A stretch of DNA of 64,000 bases from Geosiphon pyriformis (taxonomy: Eukaryota; Glomeromycota; Glomeromycetes; Archaeosporales; Geosiphonaceae), in NCBI GenBank assembly GCA_016748015.1, contig JAAOMT010000436.1, positions 1,300,847 through 1,364,846 on the forward strand, read 5' to 3'. The notes beneath the pieces are model-generated. The model was given only the letters and a program-made list of their open reading frames with translations, ran no database searches and was not told the origin of the DNA. This document shows, piece after piece, positions 32,690 through 45,110 of this stretch; the stretch's first letter is position 1; every line of letters begins with the position of its first letter. The position numbers were made by a program, and so were the translations under genes.

Positions 32690-34010
32690 GAATCTCATCT
32701 GGTTGGACTAGTATTCATTGTACTCCCAATTATAGAATGTTATTGATGAATGCTAATGCTATTTGGTGATATAGTTTTAGTCAATTACTATGTGCTGCTT
32801 TGGCTAAGATTTTGTTGTTCTATCTTAATTTATAAGCTTTATTTCCAAGAATTTCTTCTATGTGAAATGGTCTATCTCATTTGGGGTCAAATTTTCCACT
32901 CCATTGTTTTTCCACTTTAGTATGATGTAAAAGTACTTTGTCTCCAATCTTGAATTCAACTGGTTTATCTGGTAATTGGTTATCATGTTGTTTTTTTTGC
33001 TTTTCTTGAAACTTTTGAATGTTATCAACTGCTTTTCATCACTTGTTTTCTAAAGTTTTTATCAAGTCATATGTTTTTTTTAACAACATTTTCTAAAAAT
33101 TGTCTTCAGTTATTGGTTTTGTTGGATAAGTGTTGACTTCTATCTCAACTGGTAATGTTGCTGTTCTACCATATACTAATTCAAATAGTGTTGCTTGTGT
33201 AGTATCTTGTTTTATTGTTTGATAAGCAAATAATACTGATAGTATAAACAAATTCCATTCATCTTGGTTTTTTTGACTGATTTTGGTAATTGTTTTACAC
33301 AATATTCTATTGAATCTTTTAACTAATCTATTGGTTTATAGATGATATGGTAATAATAATAGTCTTTTTATCCCAAATCTTTGACTTAATTCTGTCAATG
33401 TTTTATTCACAAAATGAGTTTTTTGATCTGATAGTAGTTTTTTTGGACATCTATGTCAACAGATCAAATCTTGGTGGACAAATTCAGCAATGGATTTTGC
33501 ATTTGCTCTTTGAATGGCTTTTGCTTCTGGCCATTTAGTAAGATAATCCATGGCTACTGCAATATATCTGTTGCCTCTGCTAGTGATTGTTAGTGGTCTA
33601 ACTAAGTCAATTCTAATTTGATCAAATAGTTGTCCCATTTTGATTGGTCTTAATAGTTCACTTGGTCTTGTTCTACCTCTTCTTTGACAAGCATCACAAT
33701 TCTGAACATATTGGATAATGTCTGGATACATTGATGGCCAATAGTATCTTTTTCTAATTCTTTTCATGATTGCTTCTTTATGAAAATGTCCTGCTGTTGG
33801 ATCTGAATACATATTGAACAATATTGTTTTTTTTTCTGGTTCTGTAATTATTCTGGTTGGTTGGTCTGGATTTTTTCTGTTTTTCTGGTAAAGTATATTT
33901 TAATAATTGATGAAATATTTTGATTGCTGTTTTATGTTGTTTTGTTCCTTTTGAGATAATTTCTCCTTGAACAATTGGGTATTTATATAATGCTGGAGTT
34001 GTTGGTATTT
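32690..34010 (-). pseudogene. Integrase of element B
   Basis: HHCC domain GHFHKEAIMKRIRKRYYWPS and CDACQRRGRT. Core: IRIDLVRPL (Asp intact), LLSDQKTHFVN (Asp intact) and NRLVKRFNRIL, where the catalytic Glu is Lys (GAA to AAA). The C-terminal domain FKIGDKVLLHHTK is recognisable. The best open part is 33456-33821. It complements element C, which keeps the Glu but lost the second Asp. Confidence 0.86.
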
Positions 34011-34059
34011 TTGTGTGTTCATTTTTTTGTTATATTTTTTTGGGTTGAAATGTTTTTAG

Positions 34060-35700
34060 ATTTGTCTCATTCGTGACAAACTGTTGGCATTTCTATTGTC
34101 TTTTCCTTTTTTATAATGTACTGTAAATATATATAGTAATAGTGCTATTTTCTATTTTGCATGACAATTGTCTCCAAATTCTTGTTTCTGGATTGAAGTC
34201 AATCCTTTGTGGTCTGTGTAAATGTCAAATTTTTGGCTTAAGTATTCCTTCTATTTCATTATTGACCAGTAAATAGCTAAGTGTTCTAATGTTGGTGTTC
34301 CATAATTTTTCTCGGCTGGAGTTAAACCTTAATTGGCATATGCAATTGGATGTTCTTTTCCATCTAATTTTTTCTGAGATAGTACTGCTTCTAATGCTTG
34401 ATCTGATGCATCAGTGGTAATAATAAATGACTTGTTATGATCTGGATAAATCAATATTGGAGCTTGAATAAGTTTTCTTCTTAAAATGTCAAAAGCTTCT
34501 TGCTGAGTTTCTGTCCATTCATATTTTACATTCTTGGTTTGAAGATAGTTGAGCAGCTGTGCTATTTTAGAAAAGTCCTTGATGAAGCAGCAATAATAGC
34601 CTGCGAATCCCAAGAATGATTTCAATTCAGTCAAGTTAGTCAGTACTGGAAAGTTTTTTACAATTGCAATCTTATCTGGATCTGTTTTAATACTATTTTT
34701 GTTCACTACATGTCCCAAAAACTTGAGTTCAGTTTTTCCAAAGAAACACTTAGTTGCATTTAGTTTCAATCCGGCTTTTCTGAGTCTTTTAAATACTTGT
34801 TAAAGATAATGCAGATGATCATCAAATGTTTTTAAGAACACATTGGTGTCATCCAAGTATATGATTACTGATTTCTATAGCAGTTCTGTATAGGCAATTT
34901 CCATAAGCTGTTGAAATGTTGCTGGAGCATTCATTAAGTCAAATGGCATTACTTTAAATTCGAAATTTCCTTCTTGTGTTGTGAAAGCTGTTTTCTCTTT
35001 ATCTTCTGGCTTTATAACTACTTGTCAGTAATCACTGTCTAAGTCCAATATTGAAAACCATTTCTTTCCTCCAAAAACATTGAACAGCTTTTGAATCTTG
35101 GGAGTTGGATAGCTGTCTCTTTTTGTTACTCTATTCAGTTTTTGGTAGTCTACACAAAAACGGATTTTCCCATTTTTTTTACAGATCAATACCACTGGTG
35201 ATGACCATAGACTCATTGATGGCTGAATTAGCCTATTGTCAAGCATCCAATTGATTTCTTGATGAATGATCTCATGGCTAGCTAGTGGTACCCTATATGT
35301 TTTTTGTTTAATTGGCATTGCATCTCCAGTTTTAATCTGATGCTGGATGATATCAGTTCTGCCAAATTTATTTTCACTGGTAAAGATGTCATTGAATTTG
35401 TTAAGTAATATCTTTAGTTGCATCTGTTGGAGTGGGTCTAGATTCCCCATGTTTATCTGTTTCAATTGTTCTGGTTGAAGCAGATAATATTTGCTTTGTC
35501 TGTAAATGGTTTGTGATGTGATGTCCACATATCCACAAAGCTGTGAAAAATCTGGAATGTAGTTTGGTAGTTGATCTTCAACTTCAGTGGTTAGATATCC
35601 AATAATTGTTCTCTTTGGTATTTCAATGACCTTTTCCGTGGTATTGTAGATGGGAATTTTGATGTTTTTGGGGCTTTTGGCTGCTATGTAGAGATTAGTG
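34060..35700 (-). pseudogene. Reverse transcriptase and RNase H of element B
   Basis: It reads [46 protein letters not shown] and IIYLDDTNVF. The YLDD box (34848-34859, minus) is intact, the only one among A, B and C. RNase H has TTDASDQALEAVLSQ, AEKNYG and YTDHKGL. Stops include TGG-to-TAG/TGA and CAA-to-TAA types. Confidence 0.88.
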
Positions 35701-35869
35701 AGTTCAATTTCTTCTGATTCGCAAATGGTGGCTTCTGCTTCAAACAACTGAGCTTGATTTTTTACTTCCTTTTTTATGGCTAACATATATTGGTCATATG
35801 GTGAGATGGAAATTGCTTTACAGATTGAGATAATTTCTCTTTTGTCAACAATTTTGTCTTCTGTCATAT

Positions 35870-36290
35870 TAACTGATATATCTATTCTGCCTGTGGATCC
35901 AAATCTCTGTATCCCTCTGGCTATAATCTCTAATTTTTTTCTGTTTCCCACTAACACTAATTGAGCTATTTTAACCAGAGGCAGAAATATTGCCTATGCT
36001 ATTTTTTTATTTGGCTTTATAATATAGGCTTTTTCAGAATCATTTTGTAACATAACAATAATATTTCTTATATATCTTACATCAATTATTCCTCCTCTGA
36101 TGTTGATTCCTTTCTTTGCTAGACTACTCCTAGATGTTAATTGAATCATTGTTGTTGCTAGAATCTCCAGAGCTATTTTGAGATCAATGCATGTACATGA
36201 ATGTGGTTCCAATTTTATGCTTTTTTCCCTGGATATCTCAATCAAACCCTGCATCAGTATCATGCACACATTTCAGCATGATACCTTTAT
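35870..36290 (-). pseudogene. dUTPase domain embedded in Pol (element B)
   Basis: Motif 1 is split by a 1-nt frame change near 36245 (DAGFD in one frame, then IKLEPHSCTCIDLK in another). Motif 2 TSRSSLAKKGI, motif 3 GGIIDVRYIRNI (catalytic Asp and Tyr present), motif 4 KIA-stop-AIFLPL, motif 5 RGIQRFGSTGR. It is nearly identical to element C's domain. Confidence 0.87.
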
Positions 36291-37300
36291 CATTATTACT
36301 GAACCATTTTAGTTCCTGCTCCTTGAAGAGATCAGAAAGTGCAATGTATATTTCAGGGTTTGAATTGGAATCTGAATTATTGCTATTTTTGTTGCCAATT
36401 TGAATGGAGCTAGAACCATTATTTTTGTCATCATTATTGTCAGAGTTTGAATCAGGATTGAAACTTGATTCCAATTCTGATGCACAGCTGCTTGTTGGTT
36501 CATTTTCCTCTGAGATTGTGTAGATTATGTGTAGTGGTGGATTGTAAATAAAATTACACTTATTACAATATTGGAAGTCATATGGAATCAAACAGTGGTT
36601 ACACAATCATGTGTTGATTTCTTCCAAGCATTGCTTCTGCTCTTCTTTTGTGAGTGCTAGCTCTTGGTAGTGTTCATAGAATTGTTCGGGATCTAAGAGA
36701 TTTATGATTGGTTCTGGGTCCCAGTTAAGTTCTATGGGTTCTGGTGGATTGTTTTTGATCGTCCTAATTTCTTCTGATGACACTCCTTCAATTTTGGTGA
36801 TAGCCATTCACCAAATCTCATCATCATCATGTGGACAACTGTCCAAGCATTTGACTACATGTTTCCAGGCAACATCTATGGATGTTTCTTTTCTTACCCA
36901 GTTGCTTATGAGAATCATGTACTGACATGATTTGTCGCATGTTTCTTCCCTTCCAGGAATGTCATTCCACATTCCTTTGTCAAAAAAAGTTTCTCACAAG
37001 CCAAACACAGTTCATTATCCCATTTTCTTATTTGTTTTGGTCTTTCAAAACATTTTATAATGCATAGGTGACAGTAGAACTTGGTTGCTGAAGTATACTC
37101 CTTATCGTCACCACAGCAAGCACCCATTGATGACAATTTTTTACCACAATTAATGCATACTAGTTTTGGGCAGCGATAAGCAGATTGTTGTAGTATAGTG
37201 TAGGAATTATAAGTGGTAATGCTAGTGAATATTGATCCTTCTTCTTTTTTCTTTCCTTTTTTTTTTGTTTTTTTTCCTATTTCCAATCTATTAGCTCTTC
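36238..37300 (-). pseudogene. Cysteine-rich zinc modules of element B
   Basis: Module 1 (about 37165-36900): CINCGKKLSSMGACCGD, FYCHLCIIKCFERPK, CLACEK, CQYMILISNW. Module 2 (about 36606-36545): CNHCLIPYDFQYCNKCNFIYNPP, then a Ser/Asn/Asp-rich tail. Metal ligands align one for one with element C. The upstream linker is Lys/Gly-rich. Confidence 0.62.
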
Positions 37301-37559
37301 CTGGTTGTCATCGATTCTCCAGGCTTGGTCGGAATTCCAGATAGGTTCTTTTTTTTCCTTTTCTTTTCCATTGTTGTCTTATGAGAGTATTAGTGGTAAC
37401 TCATTGTGGTCTTTATCAGCCCATGAAACTTAATATGCTTCCCAGGTGGGTTTTTTTTTCTCTTTCTTGAAGTCAATGAGTGATACTGTCGAGGTGGTAG
37501 TCTTGAAATAGCCACACATGTGTGTTGACTGTCCTGGCTAAGTTGGAGTTCCTGTGTGA

Positions 37560-37930
37560 TTCAGTTGAACATTACGTTGGTTTTGAACAGCCAGTCATTA
37601 CCAACAAGTGCTTGGTACTGAGTTGCTTTCATCACTAGAACTTTGATAGGTATGATGATGCCATTAATTTCAATAAGTAAGTTGTCTATCTTACTAATCA
37701 GAGTTTTGGTCACTCCATCAGCTGTTATGATTCTGGCACTTGCAGCTTAATCAACTCGGTAACTTAATTGGTCCATGAGTTGTCTTGTAATAATGCTGCC
37801 AGCTAATCTACTGTCTAGGATCAGTTTGATGGGGTGGCCATTAACTTTGGCATCAGTGTACATGGTAGTAATAGGTTTTTCCTCAAAAATGGCTCCACTA
37901 AACAGCAGTGTGATTGACGGTTCCTCAAGT
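37560..37930 (-). pseudogene. Aspartic protease of element B
   Basis: It reads YTDAKVNGHPIKLILDSRLAGSIITRQ, with DSG changed to DSR (GGT/GGA to AGA) and Ser to Leu next to it, so it is inactive. The conserved block ALVGNDWL follows near 37600. A TAA follows RVD, at the same position where A and C have TGA. Confidence 0.8.
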
Positions 37931-38486
37931 TTAAATGGGAATATAGCATCTAGTGATTTGTTCTCAGTAATAGTAGCTGGTGGAATATTGCTGATAAGTG
38001 TTGATTTTTTGTTGGTTTCTGAGTTATTGGTTTGGGCATCTTCAGGAGTAACCAGGAGACTTAAATAGTTCTAGGAACTCGGATTTTAAGTATACTTGGT
38101 TCCTAAATTCCACTGTTATGATCCTGACAGCTGGTTGGATGAACTGGAGATCAGTTGGTAAACAACCATTGCTGATCTCCAGTTTTGGATAACTTTTGAT
38201 TTAGGGTTCCCTGATGTCATTTAAGCTGGGTTTAATGGTGGTGTTTGAACTGCGAGTGTTTGATAAATTATTTATGGCTGCAGTGGTTGATATATTACTG
38301 GTGGCTACAGTTAATAAACTGGAGGTTAATATATGGGTGGTTGATATATTGGTTGTTGTGTCATTGGCAGGTAAGTTAGTTGATATGGTGCTGGATTGGA
38401 TTGGTAATTCAAAGTTAGAAACTGGCAATTGGAGTTTTGATATTGGTTTTCTGATTGTTAGTTATCTATCTTTAATTCTTAAATGT

Positions 38487-40202
38487 CCTTGTTTACCACA
38501 GTAGTGGCAAATACGTATCTTCTGCTGCCACTGTTGATTGGTCGAGGATGATGAACATGACTAATTCTGGAAATGATTCATGTTTCTTTGATTATTGCAT
38601 CATTGTGGAGGTTGATAGATTGCCTGATTGTTAGCTAAGTATCTCTCTAATTTTTGGTTGATGAAATTACTGAATTGTTTCAACTTAGAATCCAATTTAG
38701 ATGATTCATTCATCATTAGATTGATGGCTTGGACGTAATTAACTTCAAGTTCAGCTGCTTCAAAATCTCTGGCATTTATCATGGCAGCTTGAAGATCTGC
38801 TAAATGCATTGAACATATGCATTAAAAAATGCTACTGCACAATCCATAAATAAACTGGTTTAGAATCTGAGGTGCTGTAAAATAGTCAGCTTAGATTACT
38901 TGAATTTGGTACAAATTTTTGTGAAAACGTCCCAAGTAAGTGGTAACTGCTTCAGTTTCTTCTTGTTTAATTGTGATGAAGGTGTTGGCTAGGTGGTTAA
39001 TACTGTTATTATTACTGAAATATCCCAGGAATGCAACTTTGAATTTCTGGAATGTCTAAGGTTTGGTGACTAAACTTTAATACCACAAGTCAGCAGTATC
39101 CTGTAAGAAATAAGAGATGGCTTGGAGTGCTCTTGTATTGTTTCATCCATTGGCTGTAATGGTCTTTTCAATATTGTTGAGCCATATTTGGACATCATCT
39201 TCTTCACCAGTGAATTTCTTGAGTTTTGCTATTGGAGTGTAGGCCATTGAATCCAAGTTTGGTTGTTAAAGTTGTTGTTGTGGCTGTTGAAATGGCTGCT
39301 GTGGTTGTTGGGGTGGTTGAAGTAGGTTGTTAAAGTGGCTGCTGTTAAACTGGTTCAATAATTGGTTCAATTGGTGGCTGATCAATGACAATTATTGAAG
39401 GTAAGTTTTACTGATTAATTGTTTCAGAGTTTGTATTGTTCAGATTTGGCGAATTTTGAAAATTTGGAGTTTCAATTTCTGGATTTTCAGTAATTGGGTT
39501 CTGGTAAGTAAATTCTTGATCTTCAGATTCTTTTTCTTCTTCTTTTTCTTGTTCTCCTTCTGATTCTGTTACTTCTCAGGGATTTGCGATTTCGAAATCT
39601 GGTTGAAGTGACAATGATCAGAATCCTGATGATATTGGCAATCACAATTTAAATCCTTCAAAATAATTGCCATATGGTCCTAATAACTCTGCTTTTCTTT
39701 GTTTACTTTGAAATGAAAAGCATCCAAAGATTGATGTGAACGCATCTGTTGATAAGATGTTGATAGCACTTTTGGGCATATAATGATATGATGGATTGGT
39801 GAGTGATTCAACTCAGGTTTTCTTTTAAGTGAATGGTTGTATTTGTTTTGGTGTCACTGCTGGGGTTTGTAATCTTCCTTTGCCTTTGTCTGCATAGGTG
39901 ATGGGGAATTGTTGTTGTGTGTACCTTTCAATGGTTTGATTGATTTTCTTAATAATTGGTGCGAAACTGTAGTTTTTTGGTAAGCTGGTATGTTGAAATA
40001 ATTCTGTATGGAAGTTTTCTCTTGTTGATTCAATGTTAACTGTTTCTCTTAAGCAATCTGTGATTTTATCATTGATGTAGAAGTTGAAGGCTGATTCTGC
40101 TAAGAAATAATTATTGCTCAATCCTAATTGTTAACTGTACTGTTGAAATAAGGATTTGGCAAATCTTAAATGGTTTGTCCCTATGATTTCTGATTCTGCC
40201 AC
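38487..40202 (-). pseudogene. Gag of element B
   Basis: It begins at the conserved AAAGTGGCAGAATCAGAAAT (GTG 40202) and is colinear with element C Gag (AESAFNFYIND, PITYADKGKGRLQTPAVTP, LLGPYGNYFEGF). The capsid region is fragmented. The nucleocapsid knuckle near 38500 reads ICHYCGKQGHLRIKD: first two Cys and His intact, last Cys position lost. Confidence 0.8.
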
Positions 40203-40246
40203 TTTTGGATGATTGTTGATGATACTGGTTTTTTGTAGGATTATAC

Positions 40247-40264
40247 TTCACAGAAAGCACCAAA
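40247..40264 (-). other. Primer-binding site of element B
   Basis: Minus strand TTTGGTGCTTTCTGTGAA directly follows the 5' LTR, matching element A (TTTGGTGCTCTCCC) and C (TTTAGTGCTCCCTGTG) with C-to-T differences. Confidence 0.6.
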
Positions 40265-41074
40265 TATTACAAGTGATTATTTGGGGTCTTAAGTCAAATA
40301 ACAAATCCGTAATTTGGTGTTCAAAAGCTATTGGCAATAATGGTATTAGTAGTCTAAAGATTTTATTAATCTAAAAGTTTTGTTGATGAGTTCTTTGTAT
40401 AACAGACAGAGATTTAATAGTTGTTTTCAGTAGTCTTCCAGAATCGCAATTTCATCAAATTTCTTTCTTAGCATGATGGCTGGTAATCCTCTTAATAAGC
40501 TATCCTCAAATCTATGAATGTTATACCCTTGTTTCACAGGTCTTTTACCAGTCTCTATGATGTCTGTATCTCAGCACTTAATTCTTAATCAATTTAGTAA
40601 AACCAAAGAAATGACAACAAAGAAAAAAAATACAAGAAAATAAAAAAAGATAAAGAAATAAACAAAAACAATTGCAAGTTAGTATCTCATCAATAGCCAT
40701 AATCAAGAGCTATTGTTCCAGTGTGGTTAAGTATTAATTATTATCAACATGAAGCATTGATAGTAGAGAATAGATTGAGATATTGAATAATTATTTATTG
40801 GTGATATGGAAAGTTGCTTAGATCAAATCTAAACTAAGAGGTCTTTAACTAAAGAATTCTGCTTTTTTTATTTCTAATGCTACCACTATATATACATAAT
40901 TGATGTTTTACAAGATCACTCATATTCCTGAGCAATGTGCTATAATTTTTTGAGCAATGTGCCCTAATTTTCTAATATTACTTCACATTGCTGAGCAATG
41001 TGTTCATGTGCTAAATACTATTCACTTATTGGTCTATTATTTTTCCTATATCTGTTTTCTTTTTATGAGTAACA
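40265..41074 (-). repeat. 5' LTR of element B
   Basis: 810 bp on the minus strand. Its outer end is intact (GAGTAACA at 41067-41074) and its inner end decayed (TATTAC at 40265). It is followed by the target-site copy ATGG (41075-41078) and LINE ORF2. Confidence 0.9.
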
Positions 41075-41078
41075 ATGG

Positions 41079-43923
41079 GAACAATTTTTCAGTTTTGAAA
41101 AGTACATCAACTCAGTCTCCCATTTTTACAATTGGTTCAGTTATTGAGGATGCTTTAGAGAAGAATTGAGAGCTTTGGTTGGTTTTACAGAATATAAAAA
41201 AAGCATATGATTTGGTTGACTGGGAGCATCTCGAAAAGAGTTTAGTCAGGATTAAAATATACAGCAAGTTCATTTGTTTTTTTGGCAGTATTCACAAAGA
41301 TTGCACCAATCATGTTATGACAGATTTTGGTTTGATGGGTGGCTATCGGGTACATAATGGTTTGGACTAGGGAGAGGTCTTTTCCTCCCTTCTGTGGCAC
41401 ATATTCTATGATTCTCTGCTGTGTGAAATCAAGCATCAGAAAAGTGTATATGAGTATAGGTTGAATTCTCATTTTATTTCCAAAAATGGTCACACTAAAT
41501 CTTGGACTGAACTTTCTTCTTTCTTTGCTGCTGGTGCTTTTGTTAATAATACAATTTGGGTTGATAGCAGTCAGAATGCCACTCAACACATTCTTGATGT
41601 TGTTGGCGAATTTTTTTGAATAAATAATATTTCTATTAATAATGACAAAATAGTGGCCATTCTTATTAATAGCAGAGTCAGCAATCCATCTTTTTCTATC
41701 AGTGGCTTACCAATCTTTATTGCCAAAAAAAGTGAACCTCATTAGTATTTGGGTATTTTTCTTTCAACTGAGGGTTTCTTAAAGCCTAGTTTAGCCAAGG
41801 TGATTTCAGACATTTGTTTTTTTACCAATCTGGTTCTGTGGAAAGCTGTCTTTGATAAACAGCTCTTATATTTGGTTTTGGCAGTTTTTCATTCTATAGT
41901 TAGCTATAAAACACAGTTTAGCTTTGTTTCTGTTGGAATGTGCAACAAGTGAAATGCTCTTATTTACAAGGGCTTAAAGCTTAAATCCAGTCTCCTAATC
42001 AATTTTTTCAGTAATACAATTTACCATCCTTTTTTTTATGGTCTGAGATCTTTCTCTTAGGTTCAGTCTGAAAGTAAAATTGCCTCCCTTGTTAGTTTTG
42101 CAAACTCTGGTAGTGTTGTGGGTTGCTTATTTTCTCATAGGTTTCATAACCTGCAAGTTTTGTGTTGGCACCCTGTTTATCTGTTGAGTTTTCCTGTTCA
42201 TATTTGTGTCAATGCTTCTAATAATTTTTTGGTGGACATGGTTTGTGTTCTTCTTAATTGCAACTTATCTCTGGGTGGCTCTCTGGCCACTTTTTTTTGA
42301 TTCTGCAATGGGATTCTAATGTCTGTTGTTCTGGGTGAGTCGAAGTTTCTCAGGTTTCTCCTTTCTCTTTGGTGGCATGGTATTGCCTTTGTTGACCAAC
42401 TTTGTGATCATCATGGTGCTGTATTTAATTGGTATATCTTTAAGCATTGGAAAAGATTGGATCTTTGTGGCCCTGTTCCTAAGTGGTTCAAGCTTTCTGT
42501 TACATTTTTCAATGGTGTAGACTTCTTTTTTGCTCTCCCCTCATTGTTGCATGATATTGGTCCTTTGAATATTCTTGAATCTAGCAATTTTTTATCTGTT
42601 AGTAATTATTTCTCATGGGCTGGTGCTAGCAGCTTGTCAGTATACATGGATGAGTCCCTTAATAATCTGGGCACAGCCAGCTGTAGAGCAGGCACTGCTG
42701 CATATTTTGAGGACATTGGTTTGGGTTTAGGTGTTAGTGTATCAGGTTTGATGTCATTTACTTTGGCAGAATTGTAGGTTATTGCACTAGTCTTGGAGTG
42801 TGTTCCCTTATCAAGCTCTGTTCAATTTTTTTTGGATAGTCAATCTGCTTTAGATGTTTGTAAGTCGGAATTGGATCTAATGTGTCTTGACTTTCATAAT
42901 CAATGTTGGGTTGAGTGTTATCATATAGTTAATATTATTCATGGTAAGAATTTGAATATTAGTTGGCATAAGGTTAAGGGTCACTCTGGTATTATGGGAA
43001 ATAAATGCACTGATGTGATTGCTGGTGCTGCTTCTCTCTTTAACTGGTATCTACCTCTTCGCTTGGACAAACACTTCTTAATTGCTGATGGCAGAATTGT
43101 TTCTGGTAATTCCAGACATTTTGTCCATGATATTTATTGTTCAGTTTGTTATGCATGCTGGGAGGTTGGGTCTAATTCTAAGTTTTTGGCTGGCAGTTTG
43201 CTCTCAGAGGTTGATTGGTTTCACTTGTCATTGATGTGACATCCTAACTTGCATATGGCTGCTGGTTTTACCAGCAAATGCTTGGCTGATGCACGCATGT
43301 ATTTCATGAAAGCTTTGCACTACTGGCTGTCAGTTGCTATTCGGAAGTGTCTTTATAATAGACTGTATTCTAGTGTGTTGTGCTTATATTGTGGTGAAGT
43401 GGAAGTGTCAGATTATGTGTTCTCTTGTAAGATTAATAAATCTGTTCAGTGTTCTTTATTGGAGTCTCATATGAGTTCCTGGAAGGCAGTTTCTGGTCTT
43501 TCTCATTCTTCTTCAAGTGTATTACAACTGTTGTCATCCTGTATCTTTGATTCTTCTGTAATCACAGTTCTTTATAAAGGTTTTGTTTTTGATGGTTGGT
43601 TTTGTGAGACTGTTTCAGTCTTTTGTGATCTCAAGGTTGCCAGTTTAAAGGTTGTTGAATTTGTGCATTCTTTTGGTCTTGCTTTCAGGACTGATGTTTG
43701 GTCAGTTTGTGCTAAGTATTGTGCTTACATGAAGAAGAATGGATTGATTCCACTTGATGGCTCAGCTCTCATCTCAGTCTCTGGTTTGGTCTTGGGGTTT
43801 TCTGCTAGTGTGGTCAAATTGCTTAGCATTACTGATGATTTTGGTATTTGTTTTGGCTTTCACAAATCCAGTTTGTTTTTTTCTGGTTTGGATAACCTAG
43901 TTTCAGTTTATATAGCTGCGTAG
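41079..43923 (+). pseudogene. LINE copy II ORF2, remainder (RT, RNase H, C-terminal finger)
   Basis: It continues from 31107 in frame (YG/NNFSVLKSTSTQSPIFTI). RT: QNIKKAYDLVDWEHLEKSL, then the catalytic box FVNNTIW at about 41540, where the family consensus Asp-Asp reads Asn-Asn, so RT is dead. Thumb YLGIFLSTEG. RNase H (about 42640-43060): YMDESLNNLG, LAEL, FLDSQSALD and WHKVKGHSGIMGN; catalytic positions present. Finger: CLYCGEVEVSDYVFSC (about 43382-43430). ORF ends with TAG 43921. Stops at 41168, 41369, 41620, 41741, 41950, 42058 and 42298, then almost open. Confidence 0.87.
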
Positions 43924-44056
43924 TGTTGTTTTGATTGGTCCAAGTGACTGGTTACATGTAGAAAGTGCATGATTTATGCTTAGTTTAGATCATTTCATTA
44001 ATGTATAGCACTAGGCTGTGTTTGAATCTCACTTGTTAAGCAAATAAAAAAAAAAA
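43924..44056 (+). other. LINE copy II 3' UTR and poly(A) tail
   Basis: A short 3' UTR sharing GGTTACATGTAGAAAGTG-like sequence with copies I, III and IV. It ends AAGCAAAT followed by a 12-A run (about 44045-44056). The target duplication of the LINE cannot be identified because its 5' side (about 17440) is low-complexity. Confidence 0.7.
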
Positions 44057-45110
44057 ACATACTTAATATTATGTTTTTTAATATTAAATTTATAATCTAT
44101 TAAAATATTTAAATCAATTAAACCATATATTATTTAGTAATTAATATTAAAAAACTTTTTAATATTTTTAACATTATTTTTAATTAAATTTTTTTACTTA
44201 AAAACCAAAAATTAATAATATGTTATATATTGTTTAAATTTTGTTAAGTTTAATTTTTTAATTTAAACTTTTTTGCAAAAATATTAAATAGTCTTATATT
44301 TTTAAAAATAAGTAATAATAATACAATAATTTTTATTATTTTTATTAAAATCTCTATATAAGTATTTTTATTTATAAATTTAAACACAAATTTATTAATA
44401 AATCTGGTTTTTTTAGCAAAAATTTTAATATAAATACCAATAACAATAATAAAAATTTTATTTTAAAATAAAAATTTAATGCTTATTTGTCTGTTTTTAA
44501 TTTTAATAATTTTGTAAATATATAATATTATTATTATTAATAATACAAACTATTTTTAAATCTAAATTTTTATTATTTTTTTTAATAAAAACATTTAAAT
44601 ATTATTAAACTTATTTTTAATATAAAATTTTGACTTTTTTTTTATTTAATTTTTATAATTATAGAATATAATTTTTGTTTTTATGTTATTTAATAATATT
44701 TTTTTATTTAATTGGATTTTTTATTATATATAATAATTTTTAAATTAAATATAATATTATATAATTAAAAAATTGGTTTAATAATAATTAAAATAATTGG
44801 TTTTTTAAAAAAATATTATTAATTTTAATAATATTTAAATAAATAATTTTTGGTTTAATATTTTTATAAAATCTTATATTAATTTATTAAGTAATATTAT
44901 TAAAACTAATTATATTTAATTATTAAAAACAAAATATATAAATTTTTTATTTTAAAATTTTTAAATATTGTTATCAAATATAAATTTGTTAAGTTATATT
45001 TCTTTACTATTTTTAAGATTACAAAGTTTTTTATAATAATTAATATGTTTTTTTGTTAATAATATAATTTCTTATAATATATTATTTTTTTTATTATTAT
45101 GTATTTAACA
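44057..45110. other. AT desert without genes
   Basis: Roughly 1 kb of nearly pure A/T between the tail of LINE II and the tail of LINE III. No gene seen. Probably decayed transposon sequence by analogy, not aligned. Confidence 0.6.

Larger units (their letters stand above)
31108..41074 (-). mobile_element. Ty3/gypsy element B with dUTPase, full length, inactive
   Basis: 9,967 bp on the minus strand. LTRs are 40265-41074 (5') and 31108-31936 (3'). Duplication ATGG (31104-31107 and 41075-41078). Internally it is the closest relative of element C: same Gag, zinc modules, dUTPase and ORF3, often residue for residue, but more stops. RT keeps YLDD. Lost: protease DSG (reads DSR) and the integrase Glu (reads Lys). 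LTR ends have decayed: the left LTR ends AATAATA instead of GTAACA and the right LTR starts TATTAC instead of TGTTAC. It is inserted in the RT region of LINE copy II, opposite in orientation to element A. Confidence 0.93.
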
